The notes: a model not told the origin generated them from the letters alone. A stretch of DNA of 64,000 bases from Pagrus major (GCF_040436345.1 NC_133237.1:27048361-27112360), one strand, 5' to 3'. Counted from the stretch's first letter, positions 1 through 9,262 are shown. Program-made: numbers and translations.

Positions 1-581
1 AGCTGCTTCCAATTTATTTTTTCCATAAGTGAATAAACAAGCTGTTCTCAGAGGAAAATAAGGGTTAAACTAAAACATATTAAGAATAAATGATAATACA
101 AGCGATAAAAATAACCATTAAATGAGATTATCAAATATGACAACTGGAAATTTCCTTGAAAAAAATGTTAATAAAATAAAATAAATACATGATAATTATA
201 TAAATTATAAAGTTCAATGTTGATTAAACAGGATAAATAGTTATAATTTAAAAAACAAGCACATAAATATATCTTTATATTTTTGTTGTTGTTTTTTCGA
301 ATCTTTACAACGTCGGTGTGGAAAGTGAAGAAGACACAACGGCCACATTTACATTTACGGGAAATGCTGCAGGTTTCATCAAACCGCGGTTAAAGTCAGA
401 GGAATTAAAACTGGTGCATGAGCCAAATGAAAACAAAAGAAAATATGGCAGGAATGTGGTTCTGGAGGGTGCTGCCAGGTACCACACCTGTTCCCTCTTT
501 TATAAATGGTTTTGATTGTTTGCCCATTCGCTGTTACGCAACTCTTCTGTCACTTTACATCATGTGCAAAATTATAACTTA
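1..581. repeat. Left copy of a ~570-bp direct repeat flanking the GIG2-like gene
   Basis: Positions about 11-581 recur nearly unchanged at about 5346-5912, offset 5331-5334, in the same orientation. The unit is AT-rich and ends in a conserved stretch of about 170 bp. It holds short open frames without domain features, so it is treated as non-coding. It contains GAAAGTGAAG near 320, one base off an interferon-response core. A more diverged copy lies at about 8380-8790. Confidence 0.85.
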
Positions 582-728
582 TAATTTCTTGCAAGCACAA
601 AGTGGTACTGTGCCCATAAAAGTGAAGATCTGGAAAGTCCCATTCTCACGTCTGCCTATAGGACGAACATCGCTGTGCTGCTGAGTGGCAGGATATATGT
701 CAAATATATAAATCCGTCTGACTGTAAA

Positions 729-745
729 CGAAAGTGAAATGAAAG
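729..745 (+). promoter_or_regulatory. ISRE (interferon-stimulated response element)
   Basis: The sequence CGAAAGTGAAATGAAAG contains GAAAGTGAAA at 730-739, an exact match to the ISRE/IRF core GAAANNGAAA, followed by a further GAAAG half-site. It lies about 55 bp upstream of a TATA box and about 95 bp upstream of the inferred start of exon 1. This is the arrangement expected for a fish interferon-stimulated gene such as GIG2. Confidence 0.82.
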
Positions 746-797
746 TCAAAGATGGATACACCTTTACTGAAAGGTCCTCCCAAATCCTGACGGTCCT

Positions 798-805
798 TAT
801 AAAAA
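798..805 (+). promoter_or_regulatory. TATA box of the GIG2-like gene
   Basis: TATAAAAA stands about 55 bp after the ISRE and about 30 bp before the inferred transcription start near 825-835. The spacing to the exon-1 donor at 852 suggests a very short non-coding first exon. Confidence 0.75.
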
Positions 806-827
806 GCCAAGTGAACTCACTGCCTGC

Positions 828-851
828 ACTCTCAGAGGAACCTGGAGGAAG
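828..851 (+). other. Inferred non-coding exon 1 of the GIG2-like gene
   Basis: The stretch after the TATA box ends in GAGGAAG followed by GTACGTG, a good splice donor (GT at 852-853). No ATG in it leads into the PARP frame. Joining it to the acceptor at 3336-3337 gives a 5' UTR of roughly 40 nt before the start codon at 3354. The start of transcription is inferred from the TATA position only. Confidence 0.6.
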
Positions 852-1387
852 GTACGTGAACACACTTTATTCCCTAAAACACTTTATTACAAAAAAATAC
901 GATGAATATGAAGAGATGAGGCTACTTAGTCTGTCAGAGAGACAGGGGTTTATTTCAGAACATCTTAGCTATAGTAGGAACTTACATGTTTTGTTGATAC
1001 TGGAAGTAAACTTTGTTTTAGTGCCGCACCAGCAGACTACAGAGCAGCTTCTGTCCTCAGGCTGAGACTCCTCAGTTCATCCGCAGCACTAAAATACAGT
1101 TTTATGACTTATCTAACCGGGATATGACAGCAGTTAAATAACACATCAGTGGAGGTCGTTAACAATCATTACTGTAATCACAAATCTTTTTAATGTAATG
1201 AGATATATATAAATAATGGTTTATTGATATTGATGATACAAATATCATCAATAATCCAAAAGATCCAAACCTGACCACCACACACTTCAGAGGAGGATGT
1301 TATGGAAATCTATGTCTACCAGTTAAAGACAAAAAGTTGACGTAGATTTAGCCTTTGTTTAAAAAATATTTATGTTTTCACAGGAAG

Positions 1388-1535
1388 GCAGAATTATGAG
1401 ATAAAAAGCTGAAATTATGAGAAAATAATTTGACTTTTTACCCCAAAAATCTACTGTTTATCTCATGATTTTTACCTTTCACCTCATAATTATGACTTTT
1501 TAGCTGAATTTTTTTTTTATCTCATAATTTGACTT
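1388..1535. repeat. Inverted repeat of AATTATGAGATAAAAAG-type arms
   Basis: Arms reading AATTATGAGATAAAAAG and AAATTATGAGA at about 1391-1425 are followed by the reverse complement (TTATCTCAT, CTCATAATTATGACT, TTATCTCATAATTTGACT) at about 1456-1535. It looks like a small palindromic element or the remnant of one. A related low-complexity block lies at about 45170-45310. Confidence 0.55.
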
Positions 1536-1769
1536 TTCAGAGAGGTACGTGGACACAAACTTTGTCTTCTCATGACAAAAAAGAAATTATCAATACTCGT
1601 GTATGAGGAGATGATGTTAGTCTGCTCTTAATTAAACCTTCAGTACAATATGTTCATGTGGCTCAACAGGGAGCTTCTTGTCTGATATAAAAGCAGACGT
1701 ATTCTAATGTCCTAAATAAATGCACATGTTGAACCGTGTTTAATCAAAGAGAGAAACAGCACATTTCTC

Positions 1770-3285
1770 AGTACATTTACCCAAATACTGTACTTAACTT
1801 CAACTTCAACTTTATTTTTTTATGTAGCACCTTTCATGCATTAATGCAGCCCAAAGTGCTTCACGGAGCAAAATTAAAAATGATAAATTAAAACAGATAG
1901 ACAACAATAATTCAATCAGTCAATGGGGTCTGTCGATAAAAAGCAGACAGATAAATAAATACAAGGGCATAGAAATAACAATAACTATGAAAGTGAAAAA
2001 AAAAAAGGGTAGTGTACAAATAAAAACAAATTTAAAAATAAATTAAGCATCAAGTACAAGCATGGAGCAAGAAATAAATATATATAAAGCTAAGAGTCAG
2101 GACATAAGAACTGAGTGACATTAAAAAAGATAACATAAAGAAAAACTGAATGACGAGGCACCCTAAGTAAAAGCCAGGCTAAAAAGATATGTCTTTAGAT
2201 GTCGTCTAAAAATCTCCACAGAGGTGGAGTCCCTCAGATCCAGAGGCAGACTGTTCCAGAGACGAGGGCCATAGTGTCTGAAAGCTGACTCTCCATGTGT
2301 TTTCCCAGAAGTCTTTGGGACAACCAGGAGGCCAGCTGCTGAGGATCTGAGGAACCTGCTGGGTGCATGTCTATGACCATGTCTGAAAGATAAGATGGTG
2401 CCAGGCCATTTAGTGATTTAAAAACTAGTAAAATGATCTTAAAATCAATTCTAAGACTAATGGGCAACCAGTGCAGCGACTTTAAAATAGGCATTATGAG
2501 CTCTCTGTCTGGTCTTCGTCAGAACTCGGGCTGCCGCGTTGTGAACTAATTGTAGGCGGCCGATGGCTTTTTTAGGAAGAACAGACAAGAGAGCGTTACA
2601 ATAGTCCAGCCTAGAGGTTATAAAAGCATGCATCAGTGTTTCTGTGTCAGCCTGCAAGAGAAATGCTCTGACCTTGGCAATGTTTCTCAAATGATAAAAA
2701 GATATTTTGGTGACATTTCTAATGTGTGTGTCAAATCTGAGATCAGAGTCTAGGACGATACCAAGGTTTTTCACCTGGTTCTTGGTGTGAAGGCCTAGTG
2801 ACTTAAGGTGCACAGAAATTTGCTCTCTCTGGGCTTTTGTTCCAAATATTATGCACTTAAGTGCAATTTTGAGGAACTTAGTATTTCTATTTCTGCTAAT
2901 TTATTCTTCCACTCCAACACATTTTGGAGGCAAATATTGTACTTTGTACTCCACTACATTTATTTTGATAACTTTAATTATTTCACTTGTACTTTAGTTA
3001 CTTTACAGATAACATGCTGCATCAGACCCAAAGTAATGCATTTTTAAATTGTATTTATTTCATCGACTGATTCAAATAATCAGAAAAATGCTTAATATCT
3101 GACCTAATAATCGATAATCTGTCAACCCCTAGTTTACAGTGTATAATTACTCTTACTTGTACTTTTGACACTTAAGTAGAGTAAATATTAGATACATATA
3201 GACTTTTACTCAAGTACTTTTCATTTGGGTGACTTTAGTCGTATTTTAACATGAAATCTTTACTTTTACTCAAGTACGACTTTTG
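1770..3285. repeat. ACTTAAGTA-type teleost DNA-element remnant, interrupted by a LINE
   Basis: The ends carry the palindromic ACTTAAGTAC signature (1771-1800 and 2853-3285), with internal motifs such as CCACTCCAACACATTTTGGAGG, ACTCCACTACATTTATTTTGAT and TTTTACTCAAGTAC. The same family occurs at about 18670-18900, 26955-27350, 42927-43647, 46690-47180, 47700-48250, 48920-49400 and 59985-60545. It resembles a non-autonomous hAT-like element, but the superfamily is inferred. Confidence 0.6.
1795..2853 (-). mobile_element. 5'-truncated non-LTR retrotransposon (L2/CR1-like), 3' end of ORF2 plus tail
   Basis: On the minus strand, 2813 down to about 2234 encodes the C-terminal part of a reverse transcriptase: NLGIVLDSDLRFDTHI, ADTETLMHAFITSRLDYCNA and LVHNAAARVLTKTRQ, then after a frame break LHWLPISLRIDFK and FKSLNGLAPSYLSDM. 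The frame shift between the two parts shows it is dead. The 3' end (1795-1880) has the familiar tail with AGCACCTTTCATGC and AAAGTGCTTCAC (as read on +) and ends in short TTGAAG repeats. It has inserted into an ACTTAAGTA-type element. The exact clade cannot be fixed by eye. Confidence 0.8.
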
Positions 3286-3353
3286 GGTTTATCATGTTTG
3301 ACTGGAATCTGAACAGTAATAAACTTCTCTCCTGCAGCGATACTGACACCAAC

Positions 3354-3851
3354 ATGCAGTGCGAGTGGGCTGAAGATGACTTTGATGTGCCCCCTGGTGT
3401 TGGTCGACTGGGCCTCTCTGTGCCAAAAGATGGTAACAGGTACGTCATGTACCATGGCACCACCAGGCAGAACGCTCAATCCATCGAGGAAACAGGTTTT
3501 CAGCAGTCTGCAGACGGGATGCTCGGCCGCGGCGTCTACCTCAGCAGAGACCTGCAGAAAGCGAGCCGCTATCCCATTAAGCACCCTGAGTCTGACAGGG
3601 CCGTCCTTAAGGTTCTGGTCAACGTGGGGAAAGTGATCGCCATCAATCGTCAAAACCACCCTCAACGGACGACCTGGCATGACTACGGCTACGACACCGC
3701 CTGGGTGCCACCCAACTGTGGGATGGTGAGGAGCGGTTTGGAGGAGGATTGTGTCTGGGATCCAAAACGAATCAAGATCACTAAAATCATCAACCCAGTT
3801 CCAGTCCCAGTCCAACGGTCCTCTGGATGTGGAGCACATGGCTACAAGTGA
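3354..3851 (+). CDS. gig2: GIG2-like protein (PARP-fold, interferon-inducible), 165 aa
   Basis: GIG2 (grass carp reovirus-induced gene 2) proteins are small fish-specific interferon-stimulated factors with a fold related to the poly(ADP-ribose) polymerase catalytic domain; enzymatic activity is not established. Residues 30-37 (RYVMYHGTT region, His34) correspond to the first catalytic position. Residues 55-73 (GMLGRGVYLSRDLQKASRY) correspond to the tyrosine region. Residues of about 115-133 carry the family signature WVPPNCGMVRSGLEEDCVW. The classical third-position glutamate is not obvious. The ATG at 3354 is chosen because it is the first in the exon after the acceptor and starts MQCEWAEDDFDV. 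An in-frame upstream stretch is intronic. Upstream lie an ISRE and a TATA box. A truncated duplicate follows at 4990. The frame is intact. Confidence 0.9.
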   Translation: MQCEWAEDDFDVPPGVGRLGLSVPKDGNRYVMYHGTTRQNAQSIEETGFQQSADGMLGRGVYLSRDLQKASRYPIKHPESDRAVLKVLVNVGKVIAINRQNHPQRTTWHDYGYDTAWVPPNCGMVRSGLEEDCVWDPKRIKITKIINPVPVPVQRSSGCGAHGYK

Positions 3852-3954
3852 GCTCTCCGAGCTGCTACCAATTTGTTTTTGTATTTTCAAATGTATTTTT
3901 GTATATTTGGATTAAAGTAAATGACATTTTATTTAGTAACTGTGTCATTATCAG

Positions 3955-3960
3955 AATAAA
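3955..3960 (+). terminator. Polyadenylation signal of the GIG2-like gene
   Basis: AATAAA lies 104 bp after the stop codon and is followed by a T/G-rich stretch. A weaker ATTAAA is at 3911-3916. The truncated copy retains the equivalent signal at 5284-5289. Confidence 0.65.
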
Positions 3961-4019
3961 TTGGTCATGTTGAATCTGAGCTTCTGTCCGGTTTTGTTGA
4001 AAGCATTAAATAGTAACAC

Positions 4020-4700
4020 GTTAGTTAAAGGTGGGGTGTGTAAGTTATTTTAGGCGTCATTTGGTCAAAAATCAATAATAACCTTTCAGCATATTGTAAT
4101 TCATAGTGTTATGACAGAACACTGGACCTCTGTGTCTCCTCTTTGCTCTGTTTTCAGGCTTTAAAAAATCAGTGCCGTGACGGCAGTGTTCAGCCAATCA
4201 CAGTTCATTTTACAGAGCAAGCTGTTTTGGGCGTTCCTATTGGTTGCTCGACCAAAGTCGATGCGTGTTCACCTTCCATCGGTGGTGAAGGTGCAACGGC
4301 GGACGTCCCGGCAGGAAAAGCCGCTATCCCGGCATTACCAACAAAAGCGTACACGGCTCAGCAGCCAAAAAAAGGATGACCGATGTAGAGAAACGAGAGT
4401 CTAAGCAGGAGAGTGACAATAGACGGAATAAATCGCGTGTCAACATTGGACGAGCATATCCTATATATCCATATATAGTGATAGCATCGGGCTGAAGTTG
4501 GATTCTGAGCTTGCTGTTCTTCTCCTGGACAGTTGAGCCTCCAATGCAAGTTTTACGTAGCTGATAATCTAAATGTGTGGTAGTAATTGGCTGTGTAGTT
4601 GAAATGACCATGAATCTAATAAAGCAGGCGGTTTGTGGTCACAATTGACAAGTAATGTTGTGAGTTGATTAGCTGTAGCCAAAGGCTCACGACAGCTACA
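4020..4700. mobile_element. Transposon-derived remnant with a broken coding fragment
   Basis: The block starts with GGTGGGGTGTGTAAGTTATTTTA, a motif common at the ends of fish repeats. Within it, the + frame around 4374-4460 reads EKRESKQESDNRRNKSRVN followed by IGRAY. After a frame break, 4490-4537 reads GLKLDSELAVLLLDS and then a stop. These two pieces look like one degraded small domain frequently carried by fish DNA transposons. The family is uncertain. No intact frame is present. Confidence 0.4.
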
Positions 4701-4989
4701 AGCAAGTCAGAGCCAAAGTCAACGTCAAATGTATTGTCAGTAGCGTTATATAAACACGACATACAGAGGACGTGTGCCGTGTAAATATGGATGTGACAGT
4801 TATTATTTATTTTCAGGTTGCGGTGAAAAGCAGGAAGTGTCTGAATAAAGTGGTTGTCTCCGATAGTCCGTGCATGTGGGGGTAATTGTTTACTTTAGCG
4901 TTAGGCGTTGTTTTATTATTCTTAGCATTCACACCTCTTTCCAGTGGTATACCAGTGTTGCTGTTGTCATTAGATTATGCTGTATTATG

Positions 4990-5300
4990 CAATCGCCAAA
5001 ACCACCCTTATCAGAAGACCTGGCATGACCACGGCTACGACACCGCCTGGGTGCCACCCAACTGTGGGATGGTGAAGAGCGGTTTGGAGGAGGATTGTGT
5101 CTGGGATCCAAACCGAATCGAGATCATCAGCATCATCAACCCACTCCCAGTCCAACCGTCCTCTGGATTTGGGTCACGGTTCTGTGCATTTTTGTGCTTT
5201 ATCGTACTCTTTTTTATTTTGATAAATTTGGGGAGAAACTAAATGACATTGCATTTTGTTTGAAGTGTCATTGTAACCTACAAAATAAATTGGAGGAATG
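4990..5300 (+). pseudogene. 5'-truncated duplicate of the GIG2-like gene
   Basis: Positions 4990-5300 match 3649-3960, meaning the last third of the coding region plus the 3' UTR and AATAAA. The frame is open to a stop at 5240-5242 and keeps the WVPPNCGMVKSGLEEDCVW signature. The catalytic histidine and tyrosine regions are missing because the homology starts abruptly at 4990 inside the coding region. There is no in-frame ATG ahead of it; the preceding open stretch could start only with a TTG. After PSSGFG the C-terminus diverges and becomes hydrophobic. It is best read as a truncated pseudogene, although its conserved part has not collected stops. Confidence 0.78.
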
Positions 5301-5345
5301 TTAATATTTACCACATTAATGAGGTAATAACACAAACTCAGAAAT

Positions 5346-5912
5346 ATTTATTTTTTCCATAAGTGAATAAACAAGCTGTTCTCAGAGGAAAATAAGGGTT
5401 AAACTATAAAATATTAAGAATAAACCATAATACAAGCAATAAAAATAACCATTAAATGGGATTATCAAATATGACAACTGGAAATTTCCTTGAAAAAAAT
5501 GTTAATAAAATAAAATAAATACATGATAATTATAGAAATTATAAAGTTCAATGTTGATTAAACAGGATAAATAGTTATAATTTAAAAAACAAGCACATAA
5601 ATATATCTTTATATTTTTGTCGTTTTTTTTTATCTTTACAACGTCGGTGTTGAAAGTGAAGAAGACACAACGGCCACATTTACATTTACGGGAAATGCGG
5701 CAGGTTTCATCAAACCGCGGTTTAAGTCAGAGGAATGAAAACTGGTGCATGAGCCAAATGAAAACAAAAGAAAATATGGCAGGAATGTGGTTCTGGAGGG
5801 TGCTGCCAGGTACCACACCTGTTCCCTCTTTTATAAATGGTTTTGATTGTTTGCCCATTCGCTGTTACGCAACTCTTCTGTCACTTTACATCATGTGCAA
5901 AATTATAACTTA
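5346..5912. repeat. Right copy of the ~570-bp direct repeat
   Basis: Nearly identical to 11-581 and in the same orientation. It begins just after the truncated GIG2 copy. Similarity stops at about 5912, where a CTTACA microsatellite-like stretch begins, so the ISRE/TATA promoter found 150 bp beyond copy 1 is not present after copy 2. Confidence 0.85.
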
Positions 5913-6640
5913 CACTTACACTTACACTTACTTAGTGTGTCACATCCTATACCATCTTAGTTTAGTCTGTTAGCGAATTAACTCTAAATTGCAATGCATC
6001 TACACTCTTATCCTGAATTAGTTGACTTTAGTAGAAACCTGCGTGGAAACCCGACCACTTAAGTTTTTACACAAAGTGAAACTAAACAGGTCTCGTTGTA
6101 CAAACTTAGACACGTAATTAAATGTAGTCATATGTAGTTTACCTGAGTAGGTTTTACTCAAAATCATTAGTTCACATAAATTATTTCTTTTTAGGAGTCT
6201 AAGTTGTATTAATTAACTATCTTAAGTTACATAAACACTACATAAAATACATTTGATATGAAAAAAAACTTTAATTTACATATTTTAACCATCAAGTTCC
6301 TATGAAAGTCTTTTGAAGAGTCAAAACAATCCTACAACATGAAACCAATTTTTCCATGTATTCACCGAATAGCAAGAATGTGATTGGGTCAATAATGACC
6401 TTTATCATGGTTAGCGATGTCTTTGTTATTGTACCAAAAAAGAGAGAACATGACTTATATTGAAATATATTAAAGACACACACCAAGTTTTAATCATATA
6501 CGTTTTCTTCAAGCTATGAAAAAGAAAGGGCTCGGGAGAGTTTTTACTCTCATTTAACGATGCATCCAGGGAAGTCTGCTAATTTGCTTGTCATAGTTTC
6601 TTTGCATTGAATCCTTCTGAAGTCTGAACCTCTTTTCACA
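5913..6640. other. Non-coding stretch upstream of the 41-codon exon
   Basis: It is AT-rich with no recognised gene. It contains two interferon-element-like sites, GTGAAACTAAAC at 6076-6087 (imperfect) and GAAAAAGAAA at 6518-6527 (matches GAAANNGAAA). Either could be chance in such AT-rich DNA. Confidence 0.4.
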
Positions 6641-6659
6641 CAGTGGCTCCTGCATCGAC

Positions 6660-6785
6660 ATGAACCAGCAGGTCCAGTGGTTGGAAGATGACTCTGATGT
6701 GCTCTCTGAGGCCTTCGACCGGATCCTCACTCCTAAAAAGACCGTCAAGACCCGGGCCACCACCAGTAAGAAGAAGAAGAAGTAA
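6660..6785 (+). CDS. Possible 41-aa lysine-tailed peptide related to the GIG2 start exon
   Basis: After a splice-acceptor-like CTTTTCACACAG (AG at 6642-6643) and 16 nt of leader, an ATG opens a 41-codon frame beginning MNQQVQWLEDDSDVLSEAFD and ending in five lysines and TAA. The DNA GAAGATGACTCTGATGTGC differs by a single base from the corresponding stretch of the GIG2 start exon. The acceptor-leader-ATG layout is also the same. AATAAA at 6948-6953 could end the transcript. Alternatively a donor-like AGTAAGAAG at the 3' end means this is only a first coding exon whose partner is lost. There is no PARP-fold sequence. It may be a real small gene, a rearranged paralogue or a decayed exon. Confidence 0.4.
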   Translation: MNQQVQWLEDDSDVLSEAFDRILTPKKTVKTRATTSKKKKK

Positions 6786-6947
6786 AAGTTGTGTACTTTA
6801 AAAATACTCCACTACAAGTGAAAGCTTGTCTAGCTGTGCTAAGCTAAGCTTGCCAGGTGTAAGGTTGAAATCAGTTATGTCACATTATCTTTGTCAATAT
6901 ATTTAATTTGAATGTTAGCAATCTTGTACCAAGAACCAAAGCATGCA

Positions 6948-6953
6948 AATAAA
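6948..6953 (+). terminator. Possible polyadenylation signal after the 41-codon frame
   Basis: AATAAA lies 163 bp after the TAA and is followed by a pyrimidine-rich stretch. It matters only if the upstream short frame is transcribed. Confidence 0.35.
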
Positions 6954-7189
6954 ATCTATTGTTCCTCATCCGTCTCTTCTCATACTTCAGCCTCCTCACT
7001 AACAGTTCAGATCCTGCAGGGGCCAAAAACACGTGATTCACACAGCTTTTAAACTGCCTGAACACAACACAGAGCCTTAAGGGGGTTTACACTAATGTAA
7101 GCCTACTAATCAATTACATATGATCATTTCTGAATTGTCACATTATTGTGAAAAGAGCATGAAAGTGTAAATAGTGAATTATGTGTTGA

Positions 7190-7440
7190 TTAAAGGAACA
7201 GTTCACCCGAATATGTAAAATCAGTCATTATCTCCTTCCACCATGCTGATGAAGTCAGGTGAAGTCTCGTATTTCTGGAGCTTCACAGCAAAACAGAGTT
7301 GCAGCATTCATCTAAACAACCGAAGCAGCTGGAGACAAAAAAACATCAAATAGCTCGTCCACTGTAATCCAAGTCTCAAGAAACCCTGAGATCCCAAACT
7401 GATCTGAAAATATGTTATTTACAACCTTTTTTTAAGCTGA
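7190..7440. mobile_element. MITE-like element starting TTAAAGGAACAGTTCACC
   Basis: It begins with AAAGGAACAGTTCACCC and carries TTTCTGGAGCTTCACAGCAAAAC and TAATCCAAGTCTC. Two further copies are at about 30345-30735 (with a matching inverted end GGGTGAATTGTTCC) and 44168-44345. The terminal inverted sequences suggest a non-autonomous DNA transposon. Confidence 0.6.
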
Positions 7441-7857
7441 AATCTTCAAGACTACAGATCAGGTGAAATGTAAAGAAACTTCCAGGTTCTCCAAAAAACA
7501 GGTAGCACCTGAGCCACATGACATCTTCACCATGGAGACCAGAAACAGGACAGAAGAACAGACACGTCCACACAATGAGACAAAACACAATTAACACAGA
7601 CGGAGACAACGAGACAAAAGTCGAGTCTTCTGGAGGACAAAGATCCGGACCTGAGACGTCTGGAATGAGGCCTCTGAAAGAAGATGGAGAGAACAAAACC
7701 AGATATAAAGAGTGGAGGGAGAAGAGATCAGGTCTATTTTTAGATGTTCATTCAATTAGATTTCTGGCACTTCTCTGCAATATGCATGAAATCAGACTAA
7801 TCTGGTGGAAAGTGTATTAACAGACGAGCAGAGCGAGATTCATAGGACTGCTGGAGC

Positions 7858-7903
<46 letters not shown>

Positions 7904-8150
7904 ACTGCATGGATGAAGACGTCTAAGACCTCGTTATTTTCATCATCTTTCATTGTTGGCCTGTACCGTTGGTTTCACTGTTATTTGCTTTGTTTTACTT
8001 CCTGATAAACGTTTGTGTCTCTTACAAGGAATAATGTGGAGCCGTGGGCGAAGGACGTCCAGCGAGTAATAAATTGTCCCCAGCAATAATTTTGGTCGAC
8101 AATTACAATCAGAAAATTATTTAAAAAATGCAATATAGCTTCACACAGTG
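7441..8150. other. Non-coding stretch with a (GT)n tract
   Basis: A pure GT tract occupies 7862-7901. An open frame of about 100 codons at 7518-7820 has low-complexity hydrophilic composition and no recognised domain. It is not annotated as a gene. Confidence 0.4.
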
Positions 8151-8154
8151 CTGT

Positions 8155-8790
8155 GGGGCCTTATTTTCCTCTGAGAACAGCTTGTTTATTCACTTATGAG
8201 AAACAAATATTTCTGAGTTTGTATTATTACCTCATTAATGTCGTGAATATTAAAATTAAGAGTTTGAATTTCTTCTCCAAAAACTACAAAGTGTCTGAGT
8301 TTATTTTCAGAAACAGAACAAAACAGATTTAGAGACGAATGCACAAAAAGATGGACATAAAATATGGGTGAAAATAATAATAAAAAAAGAATAAACAATA
8401 ATAAAAGTGATAAAAAATAAGGACTAAAATAAGATTATTGAATATGACAATTAAAAATGTCTTTAAAAAATGTCAATAAAATAGAATATAATAAAGTTTA
8501 ATGTTGATAAAACAGGATAAACAGTTATGATAAACAAACAAGCACATAAATACATTTATGTGCTTGTTTATCGTTTAACGTCGGTGTTAAAAGTGAAAGT
8601 TTTTATGAGACACATTTACAGGAAACACTGCAGGTTTAATCATAAAACAGCTGAAGTCATTGGGATGAAACAAAGATGAAGATAAAGTAGGAATGTGGCT
8701 CTGCAGAGCGGTGCCAGGTACCAAACCTGTTACCTCAACTCACCTGCAGCTGGACATGATGTGCAAAATTATAACTACCACAGCGATGCA
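8155..8790. repeat. Diverged copies of the repeat that flanks the GIG2-like gene
   Basis: 8160-8230 is the reverse complement of the first 60 bp of the flanking repeat (TTTTCCTCTGAGAACAGC, TTTATTCACTTATG). 8380-8790 is a diverged forward copy of about 80-581, ending in the shared GATGTGCAAAATTATAACT. Smaller pieces of the same family are at about 8866-8970 and 17355-17495. The family is AT-rich and unclassified. Confidence 0.6.
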
Positions 8791-9082
8791 TCTGTGTCCA
8801 ACAGGTTAATTAAAAATGTATTTTAAAAATGTGAATAAGATAAACTAGAATATATCTTCAAACAGTGTTGTGGGGCCTCGTTTTCCTCTGAGAACATGGA
8901 AAAGATAAACATTTTGTATTATCACCTCATTAATACTGTGAGTTAAAATGTCTTCTCCAAAACAACATAGAAACATTTTTATTGTATAATTATATGTAAA
9001 GTACTTCAATCTGCATCTTCAGACAGATTGTATATAAGGTGCAGGTATATTACAGGTGATAACTGGTGCCCGGGGCCGTAGA

Positions 9083-9262
9083 GGTGCTGGCTCCTGGCTC
9101 CTGACTCTGACTCCTAATAACTCCTGGCTCCTGGCTCCTGACTCCTGGCTCCTGGCTCCTGGCTCCTGACTCCCGGCTCCTGACTCCTGGCTCCTGGCTC
9201 CTGGCTCCTGACTCCTCCCGGCTCCTGGCTCCTGACTCCTGGCTCCTGGCTCCTGGTTCCTG
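9083..9262. repeat. Minisatellite of GGCTCCT/GACTCCT units
   Basis: A tandem array of 6-7 bp units (CTGGCTCCTGACTC and variants) lies about 320-500 bp upstream of the xylt1 start codon. The reverse frame is open only because of the repeat. Confidence 0.85.

Larger units (their letters stand above)
852..3337 (+). other. Intron 1 of the GIG2-like gene, filled by transposon remnants
   Basis: GT at 852-853 and AG at 3336-3337, the latter after a pyrimidine-rich CTTCTCTCCTGCAG. It contains an inverted AATTATGAGATAAAAAG-type repeat (about 1388-1535) and an ACTTAAGTA-type element (about 1770-3285) that is split by a LINE fragment (about 1795-2853). No coding exon is seen in it. Confidence 0.6.
3338..3960 (+). 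other. gig2: Exon 2 (final exon) of the GIG2-like gene
   Basis: This exon begins after the acceptor AG at 3336-3337. It has 16 nt of 5' UTR, the whole coding region (3354-3851) and a short 3' UTR ending near the AATAAA at 3955-3960. The single coding exon agrees with the compact structure of this fish gene family. Confidence 0.7.

Noticed and set aside
4886-5242. 118-codon frame that looks like a secreted or membrane protein fused to a GIG2 C-terminus
   Set aside because: The apparent start is TTG, no in-frame ATG precedes the GIG2 part, and the upstream hydrophobic stretch has no known homologue. Treated as a truncated duplicate.
7518-7820. 100-codon hydrophilic frame
   Set aside because: No recognisable domain, no convincing splice context, and it lies between repeats.
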